From positions 20,581,608 through 20,645,607 of the forward strand of contig LS997567.1 in NCBI GenBank assembly GCA_000469685.2: a stretch of 64,000 nucleotides of DNA. Reading direction: 5' to 3'. Under the pieces are notes generated by a model, which worked only from the letters and a program-made list of their open reading frames with translations, was not told the DNA's origin and ran no database searches. Of the stretch, positions 10,752 through 24,582 are shown in pieces (the stretch's first letter is position 1; the number at the start of each line of letters is the position of its first letter). This DNA is from Haemonchus contortus. Taxonomy: Eukaryota; Nematoda; Chromadorea; Rhabditida; Trichostrongylidae. Made by a program: the position numbers and the translations under genes.

Positions 10752-11045
10752 TTTATAAAGGATAAAGGATAAAGCTTTTGGCGTTAATCAATCCCGTCTG
10801 AGGGATGCGTCCCAGCACTCGACTTCCATTCAGAATCGTAGTGGCGTAATGAGTGCGTATTTGGCCTATACAATGACTTGCGGTGGCCAGCCGATGTAAA
10901 AGTCCCCCCAGACGTTTCTGGTACCAATTCACCGACTTCGGGGAGATGGAAGGCTTGGTTGTCCTAGACGGGCATCGATCCGGGATTCGAACAACTGACC
11001 ATGCCCGTGATAAAGTTTGCCACTCGCCACTTTTGTGCCGCTGTT
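10752..11045 (-). mobile_element. tRNA-derived SINE, copy 1
   Basis: On the minus strand a tRNA-like head carries a B-box match, GTTCGAATCC, at about 10,990. A conserved body follows with C-T-A-G-G-A-C-A-A-C-C and TTGGTACCAG, then TCAGACGGGATTGATTAACG, and a tail of CTTTATC-type repeats at 10,754-10,774. The copy at 34,378-34,655 has the same block order on the opposite strand, which establishes a family. Internal polymerase III promoter boxes and a short simple repeat tail are classic SINE traits. Confidence 0.82.
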
Positions 11046-11652
11046 GCTCTCCTCGAATCTTTCGAGTACTGTAAACAAAGTTTCCGATTGACGTGGAGAG
11101 TTCACGATGCTGTTGTGTGTATCCGTAAGTATTATAACGCCCTAGGTGCTGTGTTACTCAATTTTCATTTTTCCTGTAAGTGGAGACCAAAAAATTAAGA
11201 AAGACGAAAGTTCATTATATATTTGAATTTTTTACGAGCAGTGCTTTCAGCTGATCTACTACCACTTCCAACCTAACTGGAAAATTTTAACAAAACTTAT
11301 TGAGAAGCGGTGGTTGGCGACGGATTGATGTGTAGCAAATGGATAAATTCGTTGCATACCGTCAGTTGACCACGAATTAGTAGCAGTATTGTATTGAAAT
11401 TTGCAGAAGAGTATTTTTTGATATTAAAAACCACCCAGAAAGCACGAGATATCTTGAAACCAAGGAAAAAGATTTTGAATGATTTCCATTGCTCTTTAAT
11501 CAGGAGAAGAGCAATGGGAGGACTTCCTATACAAATGCAATGGGAGGAGTTCCTATACAAATGCAGTAGGAGAACATCCGATTCAAATAAGCCCAAATGA
11601 TTTAAATTGGCTTATTCCTGGTCCTCGAAATTGCAAAGATCTCTAGAACTTA
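11046..11652. other. No gene recognised
   Basis: AT-rich sequence. A short local duplication, AATGCAATGGGAGGA-like, occurs at 11,510-11,560. No coding support. Confidence 0.5.
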
Positions 11653-12553
11653 CCAGGGAAGGATCCCAAGTCGAAGTAGCCATTTGAAATGAGACCTACA
11701 CTGCTGGACGTGTTTTTGGATGCTAAGTCCGAATCTGCTTTCGGAATTTGCCAAGCATTTCTCCGAACAGAGTTATGAGGGTGGTTTTAGTGAGCTTAAC
11801 ATAAGAAAACTCAAATTACATGGATGTGCCTTCCTTCTCAACGGCGGCTTGGTGTGGTGGTAAGCGTAACGATTCATAAGCGAAAGAGTAGGGTTCGGGT
11901 TTGTGGAGGACGAAATTTTTGCATTTAATAGAATTTCTCCCTTATGTGCTAGAAAATACTCTCATGGTGATTTTATCACGTTTTATGACCTTTTGATGCT
12001 TTTGCTGATATTTATCCACCTAAAATAATACTTCAGTTTTACTCGCACGCCCACTCTATATTCCAGTAGAGTAACTTTAGCCACTTTATGACCAAATTTG
12101 ATACTCTCGCACGAAATGCTTGAAACAAAGAACTTCTCATTTGCGCACGGAGGGGTCTCCCACTCGGTAACAGGTAGGTAAGTAGGAGAAGGCATCGGCA
12201 AAGCATCAAAAGTTCATAGAACGTGATAAAATCTTCACGAGAGTAGTTTCTAGTCCCTAAGGGAAAAATTCTAAATAATGCAAAAACTCCGTCCTCCGCA
12301 GAACCCGAACCCTAGTCCCTCGAACATAAAGTGTCACGCTTACCACCACACCAAGCCGCCGTTGTGAAGGAAAGCACATCCATGTAATTTAAGCTTTCTT
12401 ATGTTAAGCTCCCTAAAACCACTCTCATAACTGCGTTTAGAGAAACGCTCGGCAAAATTTGGAAAGCAGATTTGAACTCAGCATACAGAAACACGTCCAG
12501 CAGTGTAGGTCTCATTTGAGTTGGCCACTTCGACTTGGGATCCTTCCCCGGTT
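11653..12553. repeat. Long inverted-repeat element with tRNA-like core (family Q), arms about 350 bp
   Basis: The left arm (about 11,653-12,000) and right arm (about 12,195-12,553) match in inverted orientation from the terminal GGGAAGGATCCCAAGTCGAA inward past TTTTATCACGTT, with a spacer of about 200 bp. Each arm includes GGTGTGGTGGTAAGCGT followed by GGGTTCGGGTT, resembling the A and B boxes of a tRNA gene. A third single copy is at 32,020-32,325. The element begins only about 97 bp downstream of the innexin exon 2 donor site. Confidence 0.8.
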
Positions 12554-12649
12554 AGCTCAGACACTGTGAACAATGGGCAATTACAAAGAGTTTCTGCATT
12601 ATGTTGATGAATAAAAACTCCTCAACGATATGACAGTTAAAAAATTTAC

Positions 12650-12987
12650 CTGCGATCCCCGTACTCCAATGGAAAAGCACTCGTGAGTGGTAAATAGTAG
12701 GTATTCTCAACCCAGCAATAGTTTTCAGTGTACTGTTCCCAAGCGTCGGTGAACTGTGCGGGCACCCAGCATTGAATCGGGTAGCCTGTGTGGGAAGATA
12801 GAATAGACGGTAATATAGGAATAATGTTCTTAACGTTCAACTTACCGACGTATTGTTTTGCGGAAACAATAATAGCGAACGCGAATATTATTGCTGAAGT
12901 GTAGTGGTAATTCAACTTGTCAACGAAGTCATCATCTACTCTTGGATGAAGACCTTTGAATATAGCTGCTAAATAGTACAATAGCAT
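12650..12987 (-). CDS. Innexin, N-terminal two coding exons (partial gene)
   Basis: Innexins form invertebrate gap-junction channels in the plasma membrane. Exon 1 (12,987-12,846) starts at an ATG with [11 protein letters not shown], followed by [12 protein letters not shown] and the first membrane segment, ending in S-A-K-Q-Y-V. A 60-nt intron (GTAAGT to CACACAG) separates it from exon 2 (12,785-12,650), and the phase is kept across the join (G codon). Exon 2 gives [12 protein letters not shown] and [14 protein letters not shown], holding the two conserved cysteines of the first extracellular loop. It ends at the donor GGTAAAT. Only about 92 of the usual 350-450 residues are present. No later innexin exon was found down to base 1, so the gene is truncated or has a very long intron. 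The family call is firm; the paralogue is not assigned. Confidence 0.92.
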
Positions 12988-14391
12988 CTCGACGGACAGA
13001 GACTGGAAACAAGCAGTTGACTGCCACTTATACGCTCATTATCGAGCGATATCATAGCATTGACGCGTCGATTGAAGAAATGGGTGAAATTAAGGAAAAT
13101 TCGTTTTTAATCTGCATGACAAGTACAGCTATATAAATCTCGGCACATTATATAGTATGTAGAACTACAAATCTTCTCGATTCATGCAGAAAAAACACTT
13201 CGTTTGCCCTTTACTCTGATCTTCGTCTTTTTTTGCTACAAGCCGACTCGAAAATATTGTTTTTCTAAAAGCAGATACGTCGTCAAACTTAGCTCATCAC
13301 GTGTTTTAAGGTTATATACAATAGACATCCAAACACTTTGTGAAACTCTCCAATCTTGAAGTATATTCTCAAGCTCACATACCATTTCAATCTTGAATGG
13401 AAGGGGTAATAGGTTTGCTCATTCACTCAAAGCCATTCAAGTTGAGATGTATACTGCCGCGTTCGGTTTCAAATCAATTCTCAGATCAATATTCTGAATA
13501 TGCTATACCCCTCTTGGAACGAGGTTACGTTAGCATAACCTCCATATGGGGTGTGATCTTGTTGACAAACAAAGCATGCATAAGCATGTTACGTCACAAT
13601 GCTGTTCGTAGTAGCACCTATATACTAACTGATGATCATTTTGTGACCAAAATGATATCCTGATGCGAGACGCTGAGACAGGGCGTAAATCTTATTATTG
13701 TTTCTTTCTCTGAAGATGACGAAGAGCTCATCCTACTGTTTGTTATGACCGCTTCTGTCAAAATGATATATGACATTTGAACACAAGTTCACCATGGGTG
13801 ACACGCGACGCGGCGGTATTGAGTAGAATTTTTTCAAAGCGCTTGTAGCAAACAAGTTTCATTCGCACACGGAAGATGAGAAATGATAACCATTTCACCT
13901 ATGCTATAGTATCTTTTCCTCATAGCAAATATATGAAGTCTGAATTGCTTTTTGGTCAGGAATCACTGTTCCATAGCCATAAAAAAGGTAAGGAAAAGGA
14001 GACATGCACTCCGATGCTCTTCGTTCCTCTCAGACGGAGCATCAGCGTGCTTTGCGAGATACTACCAGTGTTGTATTCTGCTTAAAAGGGTATTACTGAA
14101 GTTTTTAAAATACATACGACGTGACGGAAGAAAGAAGTGGAAGGATCTTTGACCTGGAGCAAAACCATTCCTAGCAAATCTCTCGATTTCAATGGATTGG
14201 AAGCAAGTCCTCCTCAGGGTGAAAGTGCAGAAGGCATCATTTCTTTCCAAAAGCCATTTGAAATGTTTTCGAAGGGTGATGTAGAGCTTGAAAGGGGAAG
14301 AGTGAGGTGCAAAAGAAGAAGGCTTCGCAGGTGTCCATAAATCACTTCGTGAAAATGCAATTTTAATTCAAGCACCATGCAGAGCATCGTG
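12988..14391. other. Innexin upstream region and unassigned DNA
   Basis: The first few hundred bases would contain the innexin promoter on the minus strand, but no diagnostic element is identified. Open frames at 13,397-13,663 and 13,876-14,340 have no recognised domain. Confidence 0.4.
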
Positions 14392-14565
14392 TTACGCATA
14401 CGAGTTAAGAACTCTTAGAGCTCTATCTGGTGCGCCATCTTTTCTCGATGACCTCGACTCATCGAGCTCGTGTGTAGCAACATCTCCTCCCATCTTGCGA
14501 AATACCTCCGCAACTCTTTGCATACAATTGCTTAGCAAATTTTGAGGAAATAGTTGAAATAAGTG
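14392..14565 (-). CDS. Candidate exon, unidentified helical/charged peptide
   Basis: A minus-strand frame of 57 codons contains N-C-M-Q-R-V-A-E-V-F-R-K-M-G-G-D-V and then H-E-L-D-E-S-R-S-S-R-K-D-G. Its composition is clearly more protein-like than neighbouring frames. A possible acceptor, TTGCTAAG, lies at its start and a possible donor, CTCGTATGC, near its end. The neighbouring exons could not be linked in phase. It may be an exon of an unknown gene or a transposon fragment. Confidence 0.28.
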   Translation of the reverse strand, partial: HLFQLFPQNLLSNCMQRVAEVFRKMGGDVATHELDESRSSRKDGAPDRALRVLNSYA

Positions 14566-15605
14566 TTAGTAAACACATACTGTGTAACACACTTCATATT
14601 GAATTTCCAACGCTACCATGTATTCCCCTTGTGAGCCTGAGAACATAGCAGTGAAGTTGATAGGCGCAGACCCCAATTACAGCCGATGTCCTCCAGAATG
14701 TTTCTGATCGATTTGACCATAAGGAAGATTTTATTTCGATGCGTGGCCTTTAAACCCGCACGCGGCTAACCAAAAGTCATGATTTCGTTATGAAGGCAAA
14801 TCATACCGTTGTACTGTGTGATAATCCAATTCCTTAGGCAATCGTTCGTGTTATGATACATACCACTTGGTTCGCCCGGGTAGCACGCTAACCTCCCTCT
14901 TTAGTAATCGGCTAACTGTTCACTCCTTCTTCAAGACAAAGAATAGCTTCGTGTACACGAAAATTCAAACAGGACGAAAAGGGCAGTGCAAATGGTACTA
15001 AGTGTAAGTCCGTACTAACGTCTCTGATTGGGAGTCTTTTTTTTTCTTGAATGCTCTTTTTCTTGAAAATAAATACTCATCAAAGACCCAAGCGTCAGGC
15101 AACCAAAGCCTTGGGCTGTACTCAAAATGTTTTGAGTGGTGATAGCACAAGTACCAGATGTTCTTTTTCAAGGGATATTTTGCTTTACTGAAGTTACATA
15201 GCTTCAGAATCCCAGATGAGTGGAGCTCGGGTAAGTTTTGTCGCAAGTGGGTATCGAACAAGGAGGATTCATCATTGCGTCACAACCTCTGCTAGATAGC
15301 GGTCGTAATTTGATGGCAAGCAATAAATAAAATTTTCATCGCTTATCATTGCGCCTCTAATGGATCTCAATCACTGGACTTACTTCTCCCACTCCCACCT
15401 TCCCTACCATCATCATCTTACCGAAATAAACACATTAATAAACTACATCGTAAATACCGAAAGCGTTGGAATTTTGATCGGAAGATGTACTTACTCTCTT
15501 ACACCCCATCTTCTCCTATCACTTATCATCAGTTCCTGTCACCGAGTACATACGAACCCTCATATCTTACATGACTCAATGAACTGAGGAGCTTTCACTG
15601 TGGAA
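14566..15605. other. No gene recognised
   Basis: Open frames at 14,998-15,261 (minus) and 15,360-15,587 (plus) lack motifs, splice support or repeats. Confidence 0.5.
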
Positions 15606-15815
15606 ACAAAAAAATTCCTACCAAATTTGAACTCTTTGTCCACGGAAACAGGAGTTGTGAATTTTCACTCAAAAATTTATTTCAAGTGATCTCGCCTCCT
15701 GTGGGCGGAGCCCCGTCTTACAACCCACCGGGAGTGTTCTCATAGTGCCGGCTGTATTCCTACCAAGTTCGAACGTTATAGGCACAGGGGAACAGGAGTT
15801 ATGAATTTACAGTCG
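15606..15815 (+). repeat. GC-palindromic tandem repeat family P, partial (1.3 units)
   Basis: The unit contains TTCCTACCAAATTTGAACTC, GGAAACAGGAGTTGTGAATT, a GTGGGCGGAG half-palindrome and GTTCTCATAGTGCCGGCTGT. It ends GGGGAACAGGAGTTATGAAT and runs without a gap into the CA-rich array that starts about 15,816. The same family is found at 32.6, 36.4-37.1 and 50.15-50.65 kb, in each case ending at a simple repeat. Confidence 0.85.
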
Positions 15816-17283
15816 GACACACACATACTCGCACACAACATAGACACATAAACACATACACATACATAAACACATACACGCATATATACGTACACATACA
15901 CATATTCACCCACATACACATCTACACATACATACACGTACACATACACATACACATAGACACTCAAAAACACACAGGGGCACACACAGACACACACAGC
16001 CACCCATACACATACATACACACAGACACACAAACAGACACACACATAGACTTACACAGACACGCACCCACACACACCCACACACACACACTGTTCCACA
16101 CAAAGAGACACACTAAGACACACAATACAGACATCCACACACAGATACACACACACAGACAGACACAGACACACACAGAAACACACACAGACACACATAT
16201 GCACACAATTGCAAACACACACAGACACACACACCCATACACAAACAGACACACAGCAGCGCATACATAATCACACACAGACACATACACAGAGACACAC
16301 CCACACATACGGACACACACAGACACCCATACACACAGACAAACATACACAAACACACAGACATACACACACAGACACACACGGACACACACAGCGACAC
16401 ACACTCAGACACATCCAGACGCACACTGGCACACATACACAGACACACACAGACAGACACACACATACACACATAGACACACAGACAAACATACACAGAC
16501 ACACACTTACAGACACACAGAGACAGGCACACAGACACACACAGACACACACATATACACACACAGACACACTCACATAGACAGACGTACACATAGACAC
16601 ACACCCACACGCATACACACAGACACACACAGAAATACACGGACACCCACACACAGACTCACACAGTCCCAACCACAGCCACAGACACACAAAGACACAC
16701 AAACATAGACAGACATACACATAGACACACAGACACAGACAGGCACACACACAGACACACACAGGCACATACAGACATACACAACAATACATAGACACAC
16801 AGACACACACAGACACACACCCACACATACGGACACACAGACACACACACAAACAAACTAACTAAGACAGACATACACACAGACACACACACATAGACAG
16901 AGGTACACATGGGCACACACACCCACACGCATACACACAGACACACACACAGAAACACACAAACACCCACGGACCCACACAGAGACACACACAGACGCAC
17001 AAACACAGACACACACAGTCCCAACCACAGCCACAGACACACACAGATACACATAAATAGAGAGACGTACACATAGGCACAAAGACAGACACAGGAACAC
17101 ACACAGACACACATAGGCACACACAGACACACAAAAAGAGATACACAGACACACACAGCCACACATTGACAGACACCACAGACAAACGCACACGTGGACA
17201 CACAGGCACACATAGACACACAGATACATACAGAGACACGCACAGAAACACACCCAGACACCCACAGAAACACACACAAACAG

Positions 17284-20020
17284 ACACCCTCACAGAGACA
17301 CACACAGTCCCAACCACATGCACAGACACACACAGACACACACACACATAGACAGACGTACACATAGACACACACACCCACACGCATAGACACACAAATA
17401 CACACAGAAAAACACCGACATACAGAGACACACACAGCCACACATACACACATACACACAAACAGACACACACACAGAGATACATACACAGACACGCACA
17501 GAAACACACAGACAGACATAAATATACACACATACAGACACACACAGGCACACACACAGACACACACACATAAACAAATAAACTAAGACAGACATACACA
17601 CAGACACACTCACACATAGAGAGACGTACACATAGACACACACTAACATGCATACACACAAATACACACACAGAAACACACAGACATACAGAGACACACA
17701 CAGCCACACATACACACATAGACACACACACACACACACACAGATACATACACAGACACTCATAGACAGACCTACACAAAGACACATACACCCACACGCA
17801 TACGCACACAGACACACAGACACCCACACACACACACACATCCACACACACAAGCACACACAGACACACACAGAAAAACAAGCACAGACAGACGCACACA
17901 GACTCACACATATAGACAGAGGTACACATAGACACACACCCACACGCATACACACAGAAATACACACACAGAAACACACAGGCACACATAGACACACACA
18001 GATACATATACAGACACGCACAGAAACACACCCAGACACCCACAGAAACACACACAAACAGACACCCTCACAGAGACACACACAGTCCCAACCACATGCA
18101 CAGACACACACAGACACACACATAGACAGACGTACACATAGACACACACACCCACATGCATAGACACACAAATACACACAGAAAAACACAGACATACAGA
18201 GACACACACAGCCACACATACACACATACACACAAACAGACACACACACACACAGAGATACATACACAGAAACGCACAGAAACACACAGACAGACATACA
18301 TATACACACATACAGACACACACAGGCACACACACACAGACACACACAAACAAATAAACTAAGACAGACATACACACAGACACGCTCACACATAGAGAGA
18401 CGTACACATAGACACACACTAACATGCATACACACAAATACACACACAGAAACACACAGACATACAGAGACACAAACAGCCACACATACACACATAGACA
18501 CACACAGACACACACACAGAGATACATACACAGACACACATAGACAGACGTACACAAGGACACATACACCCACACGCATACGCACACAGACACACAGACA
18601 CCCACACACACACACACATCCACACACACAAGCACACACAGACACACACAGAAAAACAAGCACAGACAGACGCACACAGACTCACACATATAGACAGAGG
18701 TGCACATAGACACACACCCACACGCATACACACAGAAATACACACACAGAAACACACAGGCACACATAGACACACACAGATACATACACAGACACGCACA
18801 GAAACACACCCAGACACCCACAGAAACACACACAAACAGACACCCTCACAGAGACACACACAGTCCCAACCACATGCACAGACACACACAGACACACACA
18901 CATAGACAGACGTACACATAGACACACACACCCACATGCATAGACACACAAATACACACAGAAAAACACAGACATACAGAGACACACACAGCCACACATA
19001 CACACATACACACAAACAGACACACACACAGAGATACATACACAGACACGCACAGAAACACACAGACAGACATACATATACACACATACAGACACACACA
19101 GGCACACACACACAGACACACACACAAACAAATAAACTAAGACAGACATACACACAGACACACTCACACATAGAGAGACGTACACATAGACACACACTAA
19201 CATGCATACACACAAATACACATACAGAAACACACAGACATACAGAGACACAAACAGCCACACATACACACATAGACACACACAGACACACACACAGAGA
19301 TACATACACAGACACACATAGACAGACGTACACAAAGACACATACACCCACACGCATACGCACACAGACACACAGACACCCACACACACACACACACACA
19401 TCCACACACACAAGCACACACAGACACACACAGAAAAACAAGCACAGACAGACGCACACAGACTCACACATATAGACAGAGGTACACATAGACACACACC
19501 CACACGCATACACACAGAAATACACACACAGAAACACACAGGCACACATAGACACACACAGATACATACACAGACACGCACAGAAACACACCCAGACACC
19601 CACAGAAACACACACAAACAGACACCCTCACAGAGACACACACAGTCCCAACCACATGCACAGACACACACAGACACACACACATAGACAGACGTACACA
19701 TAGACACACACACCCACATGCATAGACACACAAATACACACAGAAAAACACAGACATACAGAGACACACACAGCCACACATACACACATACACACAAACA
19801 GACACACACACAGAGATACATACACAGACACGCACAGAAACACACAGACAGACATAAATATACACACATACAGACACACACAGGCACACACACAGACACA
19901 CACAGACACACACCCAGACACACCCAGACACCCACAGAAACACACACACACACACAGACACCCTCACACAGACACACACACCCAACCACATGCACAGACA
20001 CACACATAAACACAGACGTA
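17284..20020. repeat. Higher-order block 1: period about 780 bp, four copies
   Basis: The marker TCCCAACCACATGCACAG occurs at 17,308, 18,086, 18,864 and 19,646, spacings of 778, 778 and 782. Each marker is preceded by GACACCCTCACAGAGACACA and followed by the same order of minor variants (AGACGTACACATAGACACAC, then CACAAATACACACAGAAA). A weaker fifth partial unit lies near 19,980. Copies differ by only a few indels, so the block grew recently by large-unit duplication rather than by slippage alone. Confidence 0.88.
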
Positions 20021-20979
20021 CACATAGACACACACCCACACACACATCCACACACACAGGCACACACAGACACACACAGACAAACAAACACAGACAGACG
20101 CACACAGACAGACACCACGGACAGACGCACACGTGGACACACAGACACACACATAGGCACACACAGGCACACACATATAGGCAGACGTACACATAGACAT
20201 ACACCCACACGCATATACATAGATACACACACAGAAACATACAGACACCCACGCAGACACACACAGAGACACACAGAGATAAACAGACACGCACACAAAA
20301 ATACACAGACACACACAGGCACACACACAGACACATACAGAGACACAGACAAACAAACACAGACAGCACAGACAGACACACACACACATAGAAAGACGTA
20401 CACATAGACAAACACACCCACACTCATACACACAGACACACACAGACAAATACAGTCCCAACCATAGCCACAGACACACACAGGAACACACACAGACACA
20501 CAGGCACACACAGACACACACAGATACACAATCAGACACAACCAAACACCCACAGAAACACACAGACACACAGAGACACACAGACACATATAGACAGACG
20601 CACACTAAGACACACGGACATATACAGACACCCAGAGACACACACAGCCGCACACAGGCACACACTCAGACACACACAGAAACAAACACAGATCCACATA
20701 GAAGCACAAACACAAACAAACACAAAGACACACACACACACACATAGACAGACGTACACATAGACAGACGTACACAGACACACACACCCACACGCATACA
20801 CATAGACACACACAGAAACACACAGACACACACACACATAGACAGACCTACACCTAGACACACAAACCCACACGCATACACACAGACACACAGACACACA
20901 TAGACAGACCTACACATAGACACACACACACAGAAACACACAGACATACACAGACACACACACACAGAAACACACAGAC

Positions 20980-23000
20980 ACACACACCCACACACACACA
21001 TCCATACACACAGGCGCACACACACAGACACACACAGTCCCAACCACAGGCACAGACCCACAGAGACACACACAGATACACAATCAGACACACACAGAAA
21101 CACACACAAAAACACACAGACATACACAGACACACACACAGAAACACACACAAGGACACCCACACACAGACACACACAGTCCCAACCATAGCCACAGACA
21201 CACACACACAGATACGCACAGGTACACACAGGCACACACACAGAAACACACAGACACCGACGCAGACACACACAGAAACACACACAGACACCCACACAGA
21301 AACACACAGACACCCACGCAGACACACACAGATGCACATTGACAAACACCACAGACAGACGCACACGTAGACACACAGGTGCACACAGACATACCCACAG
21401 AAACACACAAACACCCACGCAGACACACACACAGAAACACACACACGGACACCCACACACAGACACACACAGTCCCAACCATAGCCATAGACACACACAG
21501 ATACACACACATAGAGAGACGTACACATAGGCACACAGACACACACAGAAACACACACAGACATACACAGACACACACACACACAGAAACACACACAAGG
21601 ACACCCACACACAGACACACACAGACACACACATATAGACAGACGTACACATAGACACACACACCCACACGCATACACACACAGACACCCACACAGACAC
21701 ATACAGACGCACATTGACAAACACCACATACAGACGCACACGTAGACACACAGGTACACACAGGCACACACACAGACACACACACAGTCCCAACCATAGC
21801 CACAGACACACACACAGATACACACAGAGATACACAGACACACACACCCACACACACACATCCATACACACAGGCGCACACACACAGACACACACAGTCC
21901 CAACCACAGGCACAGACCCACAGAAACACACACAGATACACAATCAGACACACACAGAAACACACACAAAAACACACAGACATACACAGACACACACACA
22001 GAAACACACACAAGGACACCCACACACAGACACACACAGTCCCAACCATAGCCACAGACACACACACACAGATACGCACAGGTACACACAGGCACACACA
22101 CAGAAACACACAGACACCGACGCAGACACACACAGAAACACACACAGACACCCACACAGAAACACACAGACACCCACGCAGACACACACAGATGCACATT
22201 GACAAACACCACAGCCAGACGCACACGTAGACACACAGGTGCACACAGACATACCCACAGAAACACACAAACACCCACGCAGACACACACACAGAAACAC
22301 ACACACGGACACCCACACACAGACACACACAGTCCCAACCATAGCCATAGACACACACAGATACACACACATAGAGAGACGTACACATAGGCACACAGAC
22401 ACACACAGAAACACACACAGACAACACAGGCATACACAGACACACGCACAGACACACAGAAACACACACAGACACCCACACACAGACACACACATATAGA
22501 CAGACGTACACATAGACACACACACCCACACGCATACACACACAGACACCCACACAGACACATACAGACGCACATTGACAAACACCACATACAGACGCAC
22601 ACGTAGACACACAGGTACACACAGGCACACACACAGAAACACACAGACACCCACGCACACACACAGAAACACACACACGGACACCCACACACAGACACAC
22701 ACACAGTCCCAACTATAGCCAGGGACACACACAGATACACACACACATAGAAACACACACAGACAACACAGGCATACACAGACACACACAGACACACAGA
22801 AACACACACACACAGACACCCACACACAGACACACACACATATAGACAGACGTACACATAGACACACACACCCACACGCATACACACACACAGACACCCA
22901 CACAGAAACACACAGACACCCACGCAGACACACACAGACGCACATTGACAAACACCACAGATAGACGCACACTTAGATACACAGGTACACACAGGCACAC
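20980..23000. repeat. Higher-order block 2: period about 860 bp, about two copies
   Basis: TCCATACACACAGGCGCACA occurs at 21,001 and 21,861. CACATTGACAAACACCACA occurs near 21,335 and 22,195, and a variant near 21,712 and 22,571. All are spaced about 860 bp. A further copy of the second marker near 22,942 suggests a partial third unit. Confidence 0.82.
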
Positions 23001-23308
23001 CCACAGACACACACAGCAACACACACACATAGACACACACAGACACCCACACACAGATTCATACACAGACACGCACAGACAGACACACATATACACACAT
23101 ACAGACACACAGATACACACACAGACACACATACACAGACACACAAGCACATATACACACCAGGTACACAAACACAGACACACACACATTGGCTCTTTCC
23201 ATACATATAGTAAGATATTTTGCTTGAAACTCCGTCTGTTCTTGTTTTAGCATTTTATCCTACATGTACTGCCTTATCTTGAGTGCTCTGATTGGCACTG
23301 TGCTATCC

Positions 23309-23445
23309 TAGTGAATAAGCCACGGTATGATCGACAGCTGCACGCGTGTGGAATGGCCATTGTAGTAGCGTCAATTTAGTGAATAAGCCACGGTATGATC
23401 GACAGCTGCACGCGTGTGGAATGGGCCATTGTTGTAGCGTCAATT
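23309..23445 (+). repeat. Direct tandem duplication, 68-bp unit, two copies
   Basis: The unit beginning TAGTGAATAAGCCACGGTAT starts at 23,309 and again at 23,377. The two copies differ by about three changes (GGCC/GGGCC, TAGTAG/TTGTAG). It lies about 120 bp beyond the end of the CA satellite. Confidence 0.92.
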
Positions 23446-24300
23446 GATAACGAGGAATCGTGTCGGGACAACGATCAACACTTTATGATGCCGTCCACTT
23501 GCTGACGTCGGAGATTAGAAAGTGGATAACATAAAGCCGAAAACAGAAACAAAACGAAGTTGCCATCAAGTGTATGGGTACGTTCATCCAGTTCTGGGTG
23601 GACGCGGCAAACCGCGCGATGAGACTAGGATTCGAGGATTTGAACGACTGTGGCCCCTATCATTGGGGCACATGTTTGAGGTAGAGTAGATTAATATGTT
23701 CAGCGAATACCAGTAACCTACTCTAATTTCGTGCCCCATTAATAGGCGCCAAAACCGTTCGAATTGCCACGAATTGCACCGCCCGATTTGCCGCGTATGT
23801 CTTAAACAGGCGGATGTTCCTTCCCCCCCCCCCCCCCCAGTTAGATGATGACACAATGATCTATGAACTAATTGAACGGCCAGACGAAGAGCTTGCACAG
23901 CATTTTCATGTTCTACAAGCTCATTAATAGTCGACTTGCTCGGGTCATTAAGTACTGGGCCAAAATAGTTCATGCGATAATGATAGTAGATAAACTGTCA
24001 AAAACTGGAAAATCAAACAATGGAATTCAGTTACATAATTATGCTCTGATTTTTTTCAATGGCATAAACGATTTACATCCTTGCAAGCATTGATGAATAA
24101 GTCGCACTAGACTTTTACTTCGCTCAGAGAAGCCAAATCTACCTGACCACCTTTCCCTCTTGTAGCTTTGACTTCGCCTGCTGCTTCAAATATAGATCTA
24201 TGAGTTGCAGTTACTCTTGAATAATCATTCATGGAATACATAACTAAGTTCCTACGTTGTCCTTAATTATTTTGTCATAGTTTCAAACACAGCAGACAGA
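23446..24300. other. No gene recognised; C16 run at 23,823-23,838
   Basis: A GC-richer segment (23,580-23,840) precedes a pure run of 16 C. An antisense frame across it (23,973-23,584) gains its glycine stretch from the C run and is not convincing as a gene. Confidence 0.5.
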
Positions 24301-24582
24301 TGGTGTGGTCCCTGAACCTAGTTAAGTGCCCTATCTCCTCAGCGGCACTACTCTTCTACGGAGTTTGTGGTATAAAGATACGCAGGCTTGTACATCATTA
24401 CAGCCAAAGCATGTCAGAATCACTAAGAAAGCGTCAAACTCTCCAGACAAGGGAAAGAAATTGTGGAACGCGACTCCTTTTACAAAATTCCCAAAAATTT
24501 CAGGTTCATTCACCCCGTACTTTGATAAATATTTGCTCTGACAATTTAGCTCGGATGAGGCGAAGCGCACTGATGCGAAATT

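Larger units (their letters stand above)
15816..23190. repeat. Giant CA/CAGA-rich satellite, about 7.4 kb
   Basis: The plus strand is almost entirely CACA, CAGACA, CATA and CACC units, with strong strand asymmetry (A and C on the plus strand). The array is not homogeneous: rare marker words such as TCCCAACCACATGCACAG and GACAAACACCACA recur at fixed distances, revealing higher-order units. All frames through it are long because neither strand contains many stop triplets. They encode V-C-V-C or H-T-H-T repeats and are not genes. Confidence 0.95.

Noticed and set aside
17284..23000. CRISPR-like spacing of repeated words
   Set aside because: Units are contiguous satellite of 780-860 bp in a eukaryotic genome, with no unique spacers and no cas genes.
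15776..23250. Dozens of long open frames of up to 635 codons (V-C-V-C or H-T-H-T proteins)
   Set aside because: They come from the CA/CAGA satellite, occur in several frames on both strands, and contain only four or five residue types. They are not genes.
23584..23973. 129-codon minus-strand gene with a glycine run
   Set aside because: The glycines come from the C16 homopolymer, and no domain or splice context supports it.
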